A stretch of DNA of 64,000 nt from Deltaproteobacteria bacterium (GTDB lineage: Bacteria > Myxococcota_A > Polyangia > Nannocystales > Nannocystaceae). The notes below the pieces were generated by a model that searched no databases, had not been told where the DNA came from, and was given only the letters and a program-made list of their open reading frames with translations. The DNA lies in assembly GCA_016709225.1 (NCBI GenBank), contig JADJEE010000002.1, forward strand, positions 558,001 through 622,000, written 5' to 3'. The position numbers and the translations under genes are program-made. Below, in pieces: positions 17,231-26,323 of this stretch. Position 1 is the first letter of the stretch. Every line of letters starts with the position of its first letter.

Positions 17231-18949
17231 ATGACGATGACGTCGCGCCACGTGCCCCACCCCCGCTCGCGCTCCCGACTCCGGGCCTTGCTCGCCTGTG
17301 GACTCACCACGGCGGCCGCGAGCTGCAACGTCGGTGAGCCCGCAGGCGACGAGCTGCCGCCCGGCAGTGAGGCCTCCACCGGATCCGCCACCGGCGGCCC
17401 CTCGAGCGGCTCGGGGTCCGGTGATCCCGACTCGAGCGACGGGTCCACCGGCGGCTCGACTGGCGGCTCGACCGGCGGCTCGACCGACGGGTCCACGGGC
17501 ACCGGCGGCGAGGCGGGCGGTGCGGTCGAGGGAGCGGTCGAGAAGGGTCCCTTCATCATCGGATCGACCCTCGACTTCGCGATGCTCGACGCGACGGGGG
17601 CGCCCACCGGGCAGAGCTTCCCCGCGGTCGTCACGGACGACCTCGGGACGTTCGAGGTCGCGTTGCCCGGGGCCTTGGCCTGGTTGCAGGCCCAGGGCTT
17701 CGCCTTCGACGAGGTCGTCGGCGACCTCTCGGGGGCCCCCGTGTCGCTCGACGCCCTGGTGGTCGTCGACGCGCCCACGGTGTCGAGCCGCGTCAACGTG
17801 CTCACCGACCTCGCGACCGATCGCGCGCGCGCGTTGCTGGGCGCGGGCAGCGAGCCGAGCGAGGCGCTCGCGCAGGCCGGCGAGGAGCTGATCGCCGCCC
17901 TGCCGATCGGCGTCGGCTACGACCCCGGCGTGGATTTCTCCGCGATGGCGGTCTTCGGGACGGGCACGGCGGATGACGCCTACCTCCTGGCCGCGAGCGC
18001 GATGGTGCTCCAGGCGGCGCACGACGAGGCCGACGGCCCTGACGCGACACCCGAGCTGCAGGCGATGCTCAACGCACTCGCGGTCGATCTCGCGGACGAC
18101 GGCGCGCTCGAGGCCGGGCGGATCGCCGTTCTCGACGACGCCGCGCGGCGCGTCGATGCGGCGAGCGTACTCGCGAACCTGCAGGCGCGGGCCGACGAGC
18201 TCGGCGTCGACTTCGTCGCTCCACCCCTCACCTCGATGCTGGACCTCGACGACGACGGGGTCCCGGACGCCACCGACAACTGCCAGGGCGTGGCCAACCC
18301 CGATCAACTCGACAGCGACGGCGACGGCACCGGCGATGCCTGTGCGGCGTGCGACGATCCTTCGCTCGACGACGCCGACCTCGACGGGGTGAACGAGCCC
18401 TGCGACAACTGCCCCTTCGCCAACGCCAGCCAGCTCGACGGCGACGGCGACGGCATCGGCAACGCCTGCGACACCTGCCCGATGACCCCCGAGGGGGAGG
18501 ACGGGGCCTGCTGCGATCCGCGGGCGGCATCGACGTGGTGCCTCGAGCCGGACACCGCGATCCAGAACACCGCGTGCAGCGACGCCCCGGGAGGGTTCCT
18601 CTGCAGCGGGCTCACCGACGGCACGCAGAACTACGCCGACAACTGCTTTGGCGGCTGCGGGGGCGGGGGCGCGGCGTGTGTGGTCGCCGGCGCGTTCCCG
18701 GTCCACGTGGCGCCGATGTTCTTCGACTGTGCGCCGGGCGACGCGTGCTGCTCGAGGTTCTGCACGGTCGGCGACGACGCCGCGTGTGCGCAGGGCGGCC
18801 TCGTCGCGGTGCCGACGTGCCTGCAGTACTTCGCCGACGGCGAGGCGCCACCCGGGCTCGAGGATCTCGGCCTGTGCGTCGACACGACCGCCGGGCCGTG
18901 CGCAGCGCCGGGGGCCCACGCCCGCGCGTGCGCGGCCGAGCTCGACTGA
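17231..18949 (+). CDS. Lipoprotein with thrombospondin type 3-like Ca-binding repeats
   Basis: A 572-residue exported protein. The N-terminus has Arg residues, a short hydrophobic stretch and a lipobox AASC (Cys about 32). A low-complexity linker with GGST repeats follows, then a domain of about 230 residues that is also seen in other myxobacterial lipoproteins. Next come Asp-rich repeats (LDLDDDGVPDATDNC, DSDGDGTGDAC, DGDGDGIGNAC) typical of thrombospondin type 3 calcium sites, and a Cys-rich C-terminus. Likely anchored in the outer membrane; function unknown. Confidence 0.75.
   Translation: MTMTSRHVPHPRSRSRLRALLACGLTTAAASCNVGEPAGDELPPGSEASTGSATGGPSSGSGSGDPDSSDGSTGGSTGGSTGGSTDGSTGTGGEAGGAVEGAVEKGPFIIGSTLDFAMLDATGAPTGQSFPAVVTDDLGTFEVALPGALAWLQAQGFAFDEVVGDLSGAPVSLDALVVVDAPTVSSRVNVLTDLATDRARALLGAGSEPSEALAQAGEELIAALPIGVGYDPGVDFSAMAVFGTGTADDAYLLAASAMVLQAAHDEADGPDATPELQAMLNALAVDLADDGALEAGRIAVLDDAARRVDAASVLANLQARADELGVDFVAPPLTSMLDLDDDGVPDATDNCQGVANPDQLDSDGDGTGDACAACDDPSLDDADLDGVNEPCDNCPFANASQLDGDGDGIGNACDTCPMTPEGEDGACCDPRAASTWCLEPDTAIQNTACSDAPGGFLCSGLTDGTQNYADNCFGGCGGGGAACVVAGAFPVHVAPMFFDCAPGDACCSRFCTVGDDAACAQGGLVAVPTCLQYFADGEAPPGLEDLGLCVDTTAGPCAAPGAHARACAAELD
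17449..17484 (+). repeat. Three tandem 12-bp units encoding the GGST linker
   Basis: Units of the form (c/t)ggcggctcgac at 17449, 17461 and 17473 encode Gly-Gly-Ser-Thr repeats just after the lipidated Cys region. Such a repeat can change length by slippage without changing frame. Confidence 0.7.
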
Positions 18950-18957
18950 ACGCGGTA

Positions 18958-19320
18958 CACTGCGGCGACCTGGGGCTCACCGCGACGATGCGACGCTTCG
19001 AGGTCGCGCTCTCCGACTCGGATCGCGGGGTGTACGAGGGGCTCGATCTGCGGGTCGCGCAGCACCCGTCCGCGTGCGAGCCGGACCTCGTCGCCCGCGT
19101 CCTGGCGCGGGCGCTCGAGCACGGCGAGGGCGCTCGAGTTCTCGCGCGGGCTCGCGGCCGGTGTGGAGCCGGCGCTGTGGCAGCACGACCTGCGCGGCGA
19201 TCTGCAGGCGTGGATCGACACCTGCGAGTGACGCGGCGGGGCGGCCCGACGAGCACGAGCAGCGCGAGCTCGCCATCGCCGCGGGTGCTGCGAGATCCGC
19301 GGCCCGCGTCACGACCGCTG
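18958..19320 (+). pseudogene. yaeQ: yaeQ pseudogene, two frameshifts and a missing 3' end
   Basis: Three consecutive frames join into one YaeQ-like protein. The first reads LTATMRRFEVALSDSDRGVY, then GLDLRVAQHPS up to about 19130. A shift of one base near 19129-19135 moves to LEFSRGLAAGVEPALWQHD and QAWIDTC, ending at TGA 19229. A second shift near 19225-19240 gives GRPDEHEQRELAIAAGAARS. These correspond in order to the YaeQ blocks around the RHPSE, FSRGL, DLTG-AWIEVG and GxPxxxRLHKA segments. The family's last 60 or so residues are absent. YaeQ is a PD-(D/E)XK-fold protein of unclear function. Sequencing error cannot explain the missing end. Confidence 0.72.
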
Positions 19321-19343
19321 CTGGCATCGACAACGGGGCACTG

Positions 19344-20774
19344 ATGCTGCCCTTGATCCTGACCCTGTCGCTCGCCGCCGAACTCGGTACCCCGCCCGCC
19401 CCGCCGCAGCCGCTGCTCGGCGGCGGCGATGCCGAGACCTGCGAGTTCCCCACGGTCGGCCGGTTCACGGCCGGGGCGCTGTTCGGTCAGTCGTGCGCGG
19501 CCACGATCATCCATCCTCAAATCGCACTGACCTACTACGAGTGTCCGACCGCCTTCATCGACCCGCTCACCCTCGGCGAGGACGACCAAGGGCCCGAGCT
19601 CGCGTTCCTGACCGGACTCGCCGAGGACGACTGCGCCTACGTCGGACTCAACTCCCTGGCGGTCTGCGTGCTGGCCGAGCCGGTCCTCGACCTGCCGCGC
19701 ACGCCGGTCGTCGCGGGCTGCGAGACCGGGATCCTCGAGCCCGGACGCGAGGTCGTGATCACGGGCTTCGGCGCGGGCGGACCGGATGCCGACGGCACCG
19801 ATCCGTTCGCCGGTGCCGGCCGCAAGCGCTGGGCGACGGCGAGGATCATCGTGGCGGGGGACCAGAACCTGCGCTTGCAGGCCGATCCGCCACTGGCGGC
19901 CTGCGGCAGCCTCGATCTCGGCGCGGGCGTGTACATTCGGTATCCCGATGAATCGTGGCACCTCGCTGGCATCGTCGTCCAGTCGACCGAGTGCAGCGGA
20001 GACATCATCGCTCGACGCGTCGACTCGGTGCTGCCCGAGCTCCAGGCGATGGTCGACGGCATCGCCGGATCCGCCGATGTGACGCCGTGCCACGACGGCG
20101 AGGGCGCGTGGTCTCCGACGGATGCGTGTGGCGACTTCGCCCTCGACCCGGGCGATGCGGCGCCGAGCTGGGACGACCTCTGCGCCGCGACGCTGCGGTC
20201 CGGACCGAGCACCACCTGCGGGCCGGCATTCGGCGACGATGCGGCGACTCCCGGCATCCGGTTCGTGTCGCCATCTGGTGACGTCGAGCTCGTCCCCGGC
20301 GAGCGGTTGTCCATCGAGCTCGCGGTCAACCATCCGGTCGTCGAGGTCCGGCTCGAGATCGATGGGGTCGACGCCGGTGCCGGCGATGCGAGCTGGCCGT
20401 TCGGGTTCGCGAACGTCGACTTCCCCGTGGGCACGTACGTCGTCGAAGGCGTGGCCGTCGGGCAAGACGGCACGGATCGCAAGAGCACACCGATCGTGGT
20501 GACGGTCGGGTCGGGCGACACGAGCACGGGGAGCAGCGACGGGAGCAGCAGTGGGACCAGCGACGGCAGCGCGGACGGAACGCCCACGAGCGAGTCGGGC
20601 GGATCGAGCGGCGCGCTCGCAGGATCCGACACCACCGCGGTGGTCGTGCCGTCGGAGGGTGATGGCGGCGGCTGCGGGTGCGCATCGGGCCTCGGATCGC
20701 GCGCGTCCCTGGCGTGGTTGCTCGCCATACCGATCGCCCGGCGGCGGCGGCGGTCGACCAAGCCGCAGCGATGA
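19344..20774 (+). CDS. Secreted trypsin-like pseudoprotease with MYXO-CTERM tail
   Basis: A 476-residue exported protein from ATG 19344 with a short hydrophobic N-terminus. Residues about 30-240 align by eye with S1 serine proteases (CAATIIHPQIALT where active enzymes have LTAAHC; LDLGAGVYIRYPDESWHLAG where GDSGGP is expected). The catalytic His and Ser are therefore missing, so it is probably a non-catalytic homologue. A cadherin-like Ig fold (about 310-390) and a Ser/Gly/Thr linker follow. The C-terminus has GGGCGCASG, a hydrophobic helix and RRRRR, the layout of MYXO-CTERM sorting signals recognised by myxosortase. Confidence 0.7.
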   Translation: MLPLILTLSLAAELGTPPAPPQPLLGGGDAETCEFPTVGRFTAGALFGQSCAATIIHPQIALTYYECPTAFIDPLTLGEDDQGPELAFLTGLAEDDCAYVGLNSLAVCVLAEPVLDLPRTPVVAGCETGILEPGREVVITGFGAGGPDADGTDPFAGAGRKRWATARIIVAGDQNLRLQADPPLAACGSLDLGAGVYIRYPDESWHLAGIVVQSTECSGDIIARRVDSVLPELQAMVDGIAGSADVTPCHDGEGAWSPTDACGDFALDPGDAAPSWDDLCAATLRSGPSTTCGPAFGDDAATPGIRFVSPSGDVELVPGERLSIELAVNHPVVEVRLEIDGVDAGAGDASWPFGFANVDFPVGTYVVEGVAVGQDGTDRKSTPIVVTVGSGDTSTGSSDGSSSGTSDGSADGTPTSESGGSSGALAGSDTTAVVVPSEGDGGGCGCASGLGSRASLAWLLAIPIARRRRRSTKPQR

Positions 20775-20902
20775 CGGCCGAGCCGCGGCGTCACGGGCAG
20801 ACTTCTTCCACGCAATCCGCCGTGCGCAGACGCGGTCGAGCGGTATGGTCGCCGATGACGTGGCCACCAGGGTCGTCGCAATGGATGTGAAGGATGCCGC
20901 GG

Positions 20903-21295
20903 TCACGACACGGTGATGCGCGCGACGCCGCGCGCGTCGAGCAGCCGCGCTAGACGGGTGCGCTGGTCACCGGCGAACACCAGGTCCTCGCCCTCGACGC
21001 CGCCACCGCACCCGAGCTGTCGCTTGAGCTCGCGGCACCACGTCTGTGCATCGGCGGTGGACAGGCCGAGTCGCTCGACCACGGTGGCCTCTTTGCCACC
21101 GCGGCCGGCACGCTCGTAGCGCACGATGGCGCGCGCCGGGCCCCTAAGGACCACGGGTTGCGCCGCGGCCTCGGGCACCGCCGGTGCCTCGCCCTCGGGC
21201 GCGACGTCGCGGCGATCGGCGAGCGCTGCGAATGGGTTCGACGTCAGCCCCGAGGCGGGTGCCAGGGCGGGCGGAGGGACGCGGCGCTTCGCCAT
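20903..21295 (-). CDS. SUI1/YciH-family translation initiation factor homologue
   Basis: A 130-residue protein. ATG 21295 (MAKRRVPPP) was preferred over longer upstream starts because the extension is Arg-rich antisense-like sequence. The C-terminal 80 residues show the eIF1/SUI1 fold pattern: VRYERAGRGGKEATVVERLG, then LKRQLGCGGGVEGEDLVFAG and a terminal RLARLLDARGVARITVS. The bacterial member YciH binds the 30S subunit and influences start-site choice. The basic N-terminal extension is short and unstructured. It stands alone, divergent from the next gene. Confidence 0.85.
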   Translation of the reverse strand: MAKRRVPPPALAPASGLTSNPFAALADRRDVAPEGEAPAVPEAAAQPVVLRGPARAIVRYERAGRGGKEATVVERLGLSTADAQTWCRELKRQLGCGGGVEGEDLVFAGDQRTRLARLLDARGVARITVS

Positions 21296-21348
21296 GGACA
21301 GGAGTATGTGGCGGGTCGCACCGCCGCGTCTCGCGTATCCTCGCCGCC

Positions 21349-22560
21349 GTGCTGCGTCCCGCGACCGTTCGTGCGGGATGGCGCGGCGGGGCGATCGATC
21401 GCGGCCTAACTGCATGGGTCTTGCCGAGGACGATCCCCGCCCGCCTGCGCCGGGCCGTGCTGTCGCTGACGTGCCTGCTCGTCGGCGCCACGCTCGTGCC
21501 GCGGCACGTCGTCGGCCGTGACGCCGAAGCGTGGTTCGCCGACGATCGCGAGACGGCACAGGGCCTCGCGGATGCGGTCGCCGACACCGCCCTCGCGCCC
21601 GTCACCGCAGCCTCGTTCCACACCGGCAACGCGCGCTTCGACGGCGAGTGGGCGATGGGCACGCAGCAGATGACGCTGCTCGGCCTGGCGCAGGTCGCCC
21701 TCGCCCACCCGGAGCTGCAGGCGCGCTACCGACCGGCGATCGACGCCGCCGCGGCGCGCCTCGTCGATGACGCGACGTTCGCCTTCGCGACCGCGGCGTG
21801 GGGTGAGGGGCCCTGGGCGAGCCTCGCTGACGACCGCGGGCACGGCTACCTCGGCTATGTCGCGCTCGCGCTGGGATCGCTGCGCGAGCTCGATCCCGAC
21901 ACGATCCACACCGGAGCGCACGATCGTCTCGTCGACGCGTTGGTGCGCCGCGTCGAGGCCCAGCCGCTCGGAATCGTGCAGACGTACCCGGGCGAGGCGT
22001 ATCCGTGTGACCTCGCCGCGATCGTCGGGGCCATCGCGCAGCATGGACGGATCACCGGCGTCGATCGCAGCGCCCTCGTGCAGCGCATGGCGTCGATCTA
22101 CCGCGCGCGGTGGATCGATCCCGACTCGGGCTACCTCGTGCAGTCGCTGGGGCCCGATGGCAGCCCGCTCGACGCGCCGCGGGCCTCGGGCACCGCGCTC
22201 GCGGGCTACTTCTGGTCGTTCGCCGATCGAGATCTCGCCGACGACCTCGACCGGGCGGTGCTCGAGGTCGGCGCGGCGTCGCTGTTCGGATTCGGGGGGA
22301 TCCGCGAGTACGCCCCCGGCCACGCCGGCCACGGCGACATCGACTCGGGGCCCGTGGTGCTCGGCCTGTCGGTTTCGGGCACCGGGTTCTCGATCGCGGC
22401 TGCGCGTCGGCGCGGCGACACCGATCGCTTCGTCGAGCTCGTCCGCACCGCGTCGCTGTTCGGCATCCCGGCCGAGCACGACGGCAAGCGCCGCTTCGTC
22501 ACGGGTGGACCCCTCGGCAACGCAATCCTCCTGACCATGCTGACCGCGAGGCGGCCATGA
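21349..22560 (+). CDS. Membrane-anchored alpha/alpha-barrel-like hypothetical protein
   Basis: About 403 residues from GTG 21349; other starts are possible. An N-terminal hydrophobic stretch (RRAVLSLTCLLVGATLVP) looks like an uncleaved signal or anchor. The rest is soluble, with repeated helical blocks (DGEWAMGTQQMTLLGLAQVAL, GYLGYVALALGSLRELD, SGTALAGYFWSFADRD), suggesting an (alpha/alpha)6-type barrel, and ends in a region rich in Gly-Pro. This resembles uncharacterised proteins rather than a named enzyme; I assign no reaction. Its stop overlaps the next ATG (ATGA). Confidence 0.6.
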   Translation: MLRPATVRAGWRGGAIDRGLTAWVLPRTIPARLRRAVLSLTCLLVGATLVPRHVVGRDAEAWFADDRETAQGLADAVADTALAPVTAASFHTGNARFDGEWAMGTQQMTLLGLAQVALAHPELQARYRPAIDAAAARLVDDATFAFATAAWGEGPWASLADDRGHGYLGYVALALGSLRELDPDTIHTGAHDRLVDALVRRVEAQPLGIVQTYPGEAYPCDLAAIVGAIAQHGRITGVDRSALVQRMASIYRARWIDPDSGYLVQSLGPDGSPLDAPRASGTALAGYFWSFADRDLADDLDRAVLEVGAASLFGFGGIREYAPGHAGHGDIDSGPVVLGLSVSGTGFSIAAARRRGDTDRFVELVRTASLFGIPAEHDGKRRFVTGGPLGNAILLTMLTARRP

Positions 22561-22856
22561 GCGTGCGTTCGACGACGGCCGTGCGCATTGCGTCGCCCGT
22601 GCGCACCACGATCCTGCGTTGCGCCGCGGTGGTGCTCGGGCTCGTCGTCCTGCATGCGCTCCTGATCGACATCGCCGCGCGGACAGACCTCATCGAGCGT
22701 CTGCTCGCGCCCGCGGGCGCCGGTGGGGCGCTGCTGCTCGGCGTCGCGCTGCTGGTGCTGCGCGTGGGCCTGCTGTTCGTCGTGCCCGGGGCGGTGCTGC
22801 TGCGCGTGATCGAGGCGATCGTCCGCGCGCGTCGCCGCCAAGGGCCGTCGTGGTGA
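22557..22856 (+). CDS. Small membrane protein
   Basis: A 99-residue protein with two predicted membrane helices (ILRCAAVVLGLVVLHALLI and the Leu/Val-rich stretch about 55-85) and a basic C-terminus. It overlaps the preceding gene by ATGA, so the two are probably co-translated and may interact in the inner membrane. No family recognised. Confidence 0.6.
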   Translation: MSVRSTTAVRIASPVRTTILRCAAVVLGLVVLHALLIDIAARTDLIERLLAPAGAGGALLLGVALLVLRVGLLFVVPGAVLLRVIEAIVRARRRQGPSW

Positions 22857-22954
22857 CGAGCAGGGCCTGGTAGAACCGCACCGCCGCGTGCGTGGCCCTT
22901 CTCGGCGCCGCGTGACGGATGACCGGCGCGCGCGACGATGGCATGCTGCCCGCG

Positions 22955-23248
22955 ATGCCGCGCACGCTCGTCCTCCTGCTCGCGCTCGCCGCGTGCGAGA
23001 AGTCCTCGCCGGCGACGACGCCGCCCACGACCACGGACGCCGCGGATCCCCTCGACGAGGCCACGCTGGTGCCGAACACCGAGGCCCAGACCGGCGACGT
23101 GACGATCTGCCCGTACAGCGGCCGTCGCTTTCGCGTCGCGGCCGACTCGCCGCGCTGGGACTACGAGGGTAAGACCTACGTGTTCTGCGCCGAGAAGGCG
23201 TTGCTCGAGGTCCAGAAGGATCCGGCGAAGTACCTCGCGACGCCGTGA
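22955..23248 (+). CDS. Small lipoprotein with YHS-like domain
   Basis: About 97 residues; the start was chosen so that MPRTLVLLLALAAC forms a lipoprotein signal (lipobox LAAC). ATG 22919 and 22943 are alternatives. The mature part ends in a YHS-type module: CPYSGRRF, then YEGKTYVFCAEKALLEVQKD and PAKYL. YHS domains bind metals through the Cys residues and occur with heavy-metal transport proteins. No metal genes adjoin it here. Confidence 0.72.
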   Translation: MPRTLVLLLALAACEKSSPATTPPTTTDAADPLDEATLVPNTEAQTGDVTICPYSGRRFRVAADSPRWDYEGKTYVFCAEKALLEVQKDPAKYLATP

Positions 23249-23285
23249 AGGCGCGACGCCGGCGCTGCCCGAGCAGCCGCGATCC

Positions 23286-24722
23286 ATGCGACGATGGGGC
23301 GTGTCCCTACGCGCTCGTCATGGTGTCTCGCTCGTCGCCGTCGCCCTGGTCGCCCTCGCGTCGCCCGCCGCACACGCCGAACGCATCTTCGGCCGCGAGG
23401 TGACGCCACGTGGGCCGCTCGACGCCGACGAGATCGCAGCGCGTCGCGCCGCGCTGCAGGAGCACCTCGAGACCCAAGACCTGGTGCTCGATGGCGACGT
23501 CATCCGCCCCCGCGTGCCGCAGGTGCCGGCGCAGCTGCGCGATCGCGTGCGCGACACCGCCGCGCCGTGGGACGAGCCGCCGCACTACGCGACCATCTAT
23601 CTGAACTTCTTCGGCGGCACGCTCGGCTCGGGCACCAATGCCGCCGAGATGCAGGCCGGCTGCGTCGGCCCGGTCGACATCGACTACCCGGCGTTCGCGG
23701 GCACCAACAGCTCGGCGATGTCGATGGTGCAGGTGTTCCAGGCCGCGATGGAACCGTATGCCGTGCGCATCGCCTACGAGAGCGCGCCACCGGCTCACCT
23801 GCCCTACTCGATGGTGATGATGGGCGGCGATCCCACCGACATCGGCATGGACCCCGGCACGCTCGGCGTCTCGTGCAGTTCCGACTGCGGCGACGTGTGG
23901 TGGCGCGACACGACCTTCGCGTTCACCGAGGCCTCGAGCAGCGCTTTGACGCTCGGCAACACCGCGCTGCAGGAGGCCGCGCACGCGTTCGGCCTCGACC
24001 ACATCGATGGCTCGGAGCACATCATGTATCCGTTCGCTTCGGGTGGTCAGAAGATCTGGTCGAGCGCGTGCACGCCGTACAACGACGCGACCGGCGGCAT
24101 CAGCTGCACCTACGTGCACGATGCGTTCTGCGGTGACGACTCGGGCATGCAGAACGACGACGCCGAGCTGCTGGCCTTCTTCGGGCCCAACGCGCCCGAC
24201 GTGACCGCACCGGAGGTCACGATCACCGAGCCCGCCGACGGCACCGAGCTGCCCGCGGGGGCCGACGTCGCGGTCGCGGCCGAGGTCACCGATGACCACG
24301 AGGGCGCGGGCTGGCGGCTGGTGGTGACGCCCGAGGGCGCCGATCCGCTGATCTCCAACGCCTACCAGTTCGAGACCAGCTGGCAGCTCGCCGATCTCCC
24401 GCAGGGCACCTACGTGATCCGCGTCGAGGCGATCGATCACGACCGCAACGAGGGTGCGGACGAGGTCACGATCTACGTCGGCACCGACGCGCCCGCCGAC
24501 AGCACCGCCAGCGGTGGCGGCTCGGCGTCGTCGTCCGGCGGCGGCAGTGGCGAGAGCGGTGACGACCCCACCGGCGACGATGGCACCGGCGGCGGCACAC
24601 CGCAGACCGGCGACGACGATGGCGGCTGCGCGTGCACCGTGCGAACCACCGCCCGCGACGTGGCCCCGCTGGCGCTGCTCGGGACCGTGCTCCTCGTGGG
24701 TCGGCGACGACGCGTCGCCTGA
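23286..24722 (+). CDS. Metzincin-like secreted protein, zinc motif altered, MYXO-CTERM tail
   Basis: A 478-residue exported protein with a clear signal peptide (MRRWGVSLRARHGVSLVAVA through AHA). The metzincin helix reads QEAAHAFGLDH at 229-239, so the first zinc His of HExxHxxGxxH is Gln while Glu230, His233 and His239 remain; a Met follows in HIMYPF. Activity is therefore doubtful. An Ig-like domain (about 310-400), a Ser/Gly linker and a GGCAC motif plus helix plus RRRR follow, as in MYXO-CTERM proteins. The last codons lie inside the 55-bp direct repeat. Confidence 0.75.
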   Translation: MRRWGVSLRARHGVSLVAVALVALASPAAHAERIFGREVTPRGPLDADEIAARRAALQEHLETQDLVLDGDVIRPRVPQVPAQLRDRVRDTAAPWDEPPHYATIYLNFFGGTLGSGTNAAEMQAGCVGPVDIDYPAFAGTNSSAMSMVQVFQAAMEPYAVRIAYESAPPAHLPYSMVMMGGDPTDIGMDPGTLGVSCSSDCGDVWWRDTTFAFTEASSSALTLGNTALQEAAHAFGLDHIDGSEHIMYPFASGGQKIWSSACTPYNDATGGISCTYVHDAFCGDDSGMQNDDAELLAFFGPNAPDVTAPEVTITEPADGTELPAGADVAVAAEVTDDHEGAGWRLVVTPEGADPLISNAYQFETSWQLADLPQGTYVIRVEAIDHDRNEGADEVTIYVGTDAPADSTASGGGSASSSGGGSGESGDDPTGDDGTGGGTPQTGDDDGGCACTVRTTARDVAPLALLGTVLLVGRRRRVA

Positions 24723-24759
24723 CGTCACTCGAAGCGGGCGGGTCGGCGCGCGAGCGCGG
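24705..24759. repeat. 55-bp imperfect direct repeat, left copy
   Basis: Matches 26324-26378 at 50 of 55 positions by hand alignment; weaker similarity extends about 13 bases upstream. It contains the last five codons and stop of the metzincin-like gene plus, on the minus strand, a copy of the final residues (ARRPARFE and stop) of the metalloprotease encoded at 26344-27021. Confidence 0.75.
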
Positions 24760-24814
24760 GCCGCCCCGGCGTGGCCGCGGGAACCAACACCGGTGCCGCG
24801 TCCACAGCTCGATC

Positions 24815-26302
24815 ATGGCCTCCCGTTGCCTGTCCACGATCGCACTGAGCCTGCTCGCCGGCTGCGGCGACCCGAACGCGAACGACAGTGCGACCAGGCC
24901 CGGCGACACGGCGCCCGCCGACGGCACCGGCACCGGCACCGACCCAGGTGATTCGTCCGGCGACGCCGCGGACACGACCGCCAGCGTCGACACCGGCAGC
25001 ACCACCGGGGTCGGCACCGACTTCGATCCACAGTTCGTCATCGAGCAGGCCAACACCGCGATCGCCAACACGCCGGGCCTGGCGGTCGCGGTCGTCTACC
25101 AGGGCGAGGTCGTGTTCGCCGAGGGTTTCGGGGTCGCCGACGACGCGGGCAACGCCGTCGCCACCGACACCCTGTTCAACCTCGCATCGTGCTCGAAGAT
25201 CGTCACCGCGATGACCGTGCTCTCGCTGCGCGACGAGGGCGCGCTCACGCTCGACACACCGGTGCCGCAGATCGTCCCCAGCTTCGCGCTGCGCACCGGC
25301 TTCGACCCCGCCAGCATCACGATCCGCCATCTTCTGACGCACACCTCGGGGATCGGCGACTGGCCGACCGAGCCGTTCGTCGAGGTCGACGGGCTACTCG
25401 ACTCCTTCGTGAGCAACGGCAACCAGCCGCTGTGGGCCGAGCCCGGCGCGGTGTGGAACTACTCCAACCGCGGCTTCACCCTCGCGGGCCTCGTGGCTGC
25501 GAGCGCCGATGGTGGCAGCTTCGCCGGCGCGGTCGCGAGCCGCGTCCTGACCCCGCTCGGCATGCCGCATGCGACCATGGATGCGTCGATCGCCGCCACG
25601 CGGACGTTCGCGCGCGGCCACGCCCAGGGCCAAGGCTGGGTCGGGCCGCTGTTGCTCGCCGGCGAGTCGCTGCAACCATCCGCCGGTCTGTGGGCCAGTG
25701 CCGAGGATCTCGGACCGCTGGTGCGCGCGCTCGCCACCGGTCACGCCGACGGCATCGCCGACGGCACCTTGGCCGAGATGGCCTCGCCGCAAGCACCGAC
25801 GCTCGAGTGGCCCGGTGCGCACTACGGCTACGGTCTCTTCGTCGACGAGGGCGCCGCGCCAGTGCTGGTCTCGCACGGCGGATCGATCTCGGGCTACCTG
25901 ACCGACATCCAGGTGGTGCCCGAGCTCGGCTTCGGCGTCGCGGTCACGACCAACGGCGACACCTGGAATCCCGGCGAGATGACCTACGCCATCGTCGACC
26001 ACTACGCCGGACCGATCGAGTTCCCCGCCGTCGATCCCACGCCGCTCACGCTCGGCTCGATCCCCGGCGCCTGGTACGACCAGTGGCAGCTGGGACACAT
26101 CACCATCACCGACACGGGCAGCGGACTGGAGATCGCGTTCACCGACTTCGGCAAGACCTTCCCACTCGAGCGGTACTCCGAAGTGGCCTTCTCGACGACG
26201 CATCCGCAGGACGGCGTGCAGTTCGAGATCGTGGTGTGGCCCGACGCCGAGGGCAACGCGCGCTGGCTGGTCAGCCGCGCCGGCGTGGCGGCAAAGCTCT
26301 GA
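24815..26302 (+). CDS. Serine beta-lactamase-fold hydrolase, lipoprotein
   Basis: A 495-residue protein from ATG 24815 with an excellent lipobox (LSLLAGC). A Ser/Thr/Asp linker follows to about residue 70, then a class C/esterase-type domain: SxxK in NLASCSKIVTA, YSN in VWNYSNRGFT, and HGG in LVSHGGSISGY. The family includes D-aminopeptidases, esterases and penicillin-binding-like enzymes; the substrate cannot be told. The gene is bracketed by the 55-bp direct repeats, between two convergent protease-like genes, suggesting a later insertion. Confidence 0.85.
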   Translation: MASRCLSTIALSLLAGCGDPNANDSATRPGDTAPADGTGTGTDPGDSSGDAADTTASVDTGSTTGVGTDFDPQFVIEQANTAIANTPGLAVAVVYQGEVVFAEGFGVADDAGNAVATDTLFNLASCSKIVTAMTVLSLRDEGALTLDTPVPQIVPSFALRTGFDPASITIRHLLTHTSGIGDWPTEPFVEVDGLLDSFVSNGNQPLWAEPGAVWNYSNRGFTLAGLVAASADGGSFAGAVASRVLTPLGMPHATMDASIAATRTFARGHAQGQGWVGPLLLAGESLQPSAGLWASAEDLGPLVRALATGHADGIADGTLAEMASPQAPTLEWPGAHYGYGLFVDEGAAPVLVSHGGSISGYLTDIQVVPELGFGVAVTTNGDTWNPGEMTYAIVDHYAGPIEFPAVDPTPLTLGSIPGAWYDQWQLGHITITDTGSGLEIAFTDFGKTFPLERYSEVAFSTTHPQDGVQFEIVVWPDAEGNARWLVSRAGVAAKL

Positions 26303-26323
26303 GCCGGCGGCCTCGTGGCCCTG

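Noticed and set aside
17449..17484. Possible CRISPR-like short repeats
   Set aside because: Units are in-frame 12-mers encoding a GGST linker, without spacers.
20791..20890. A minus-strand protein-like stretch ending DCVEEVCP after the SUI1 gene
   Set aside because: About 35 residues with no start of its own and no family I recognise; too little to annotate.
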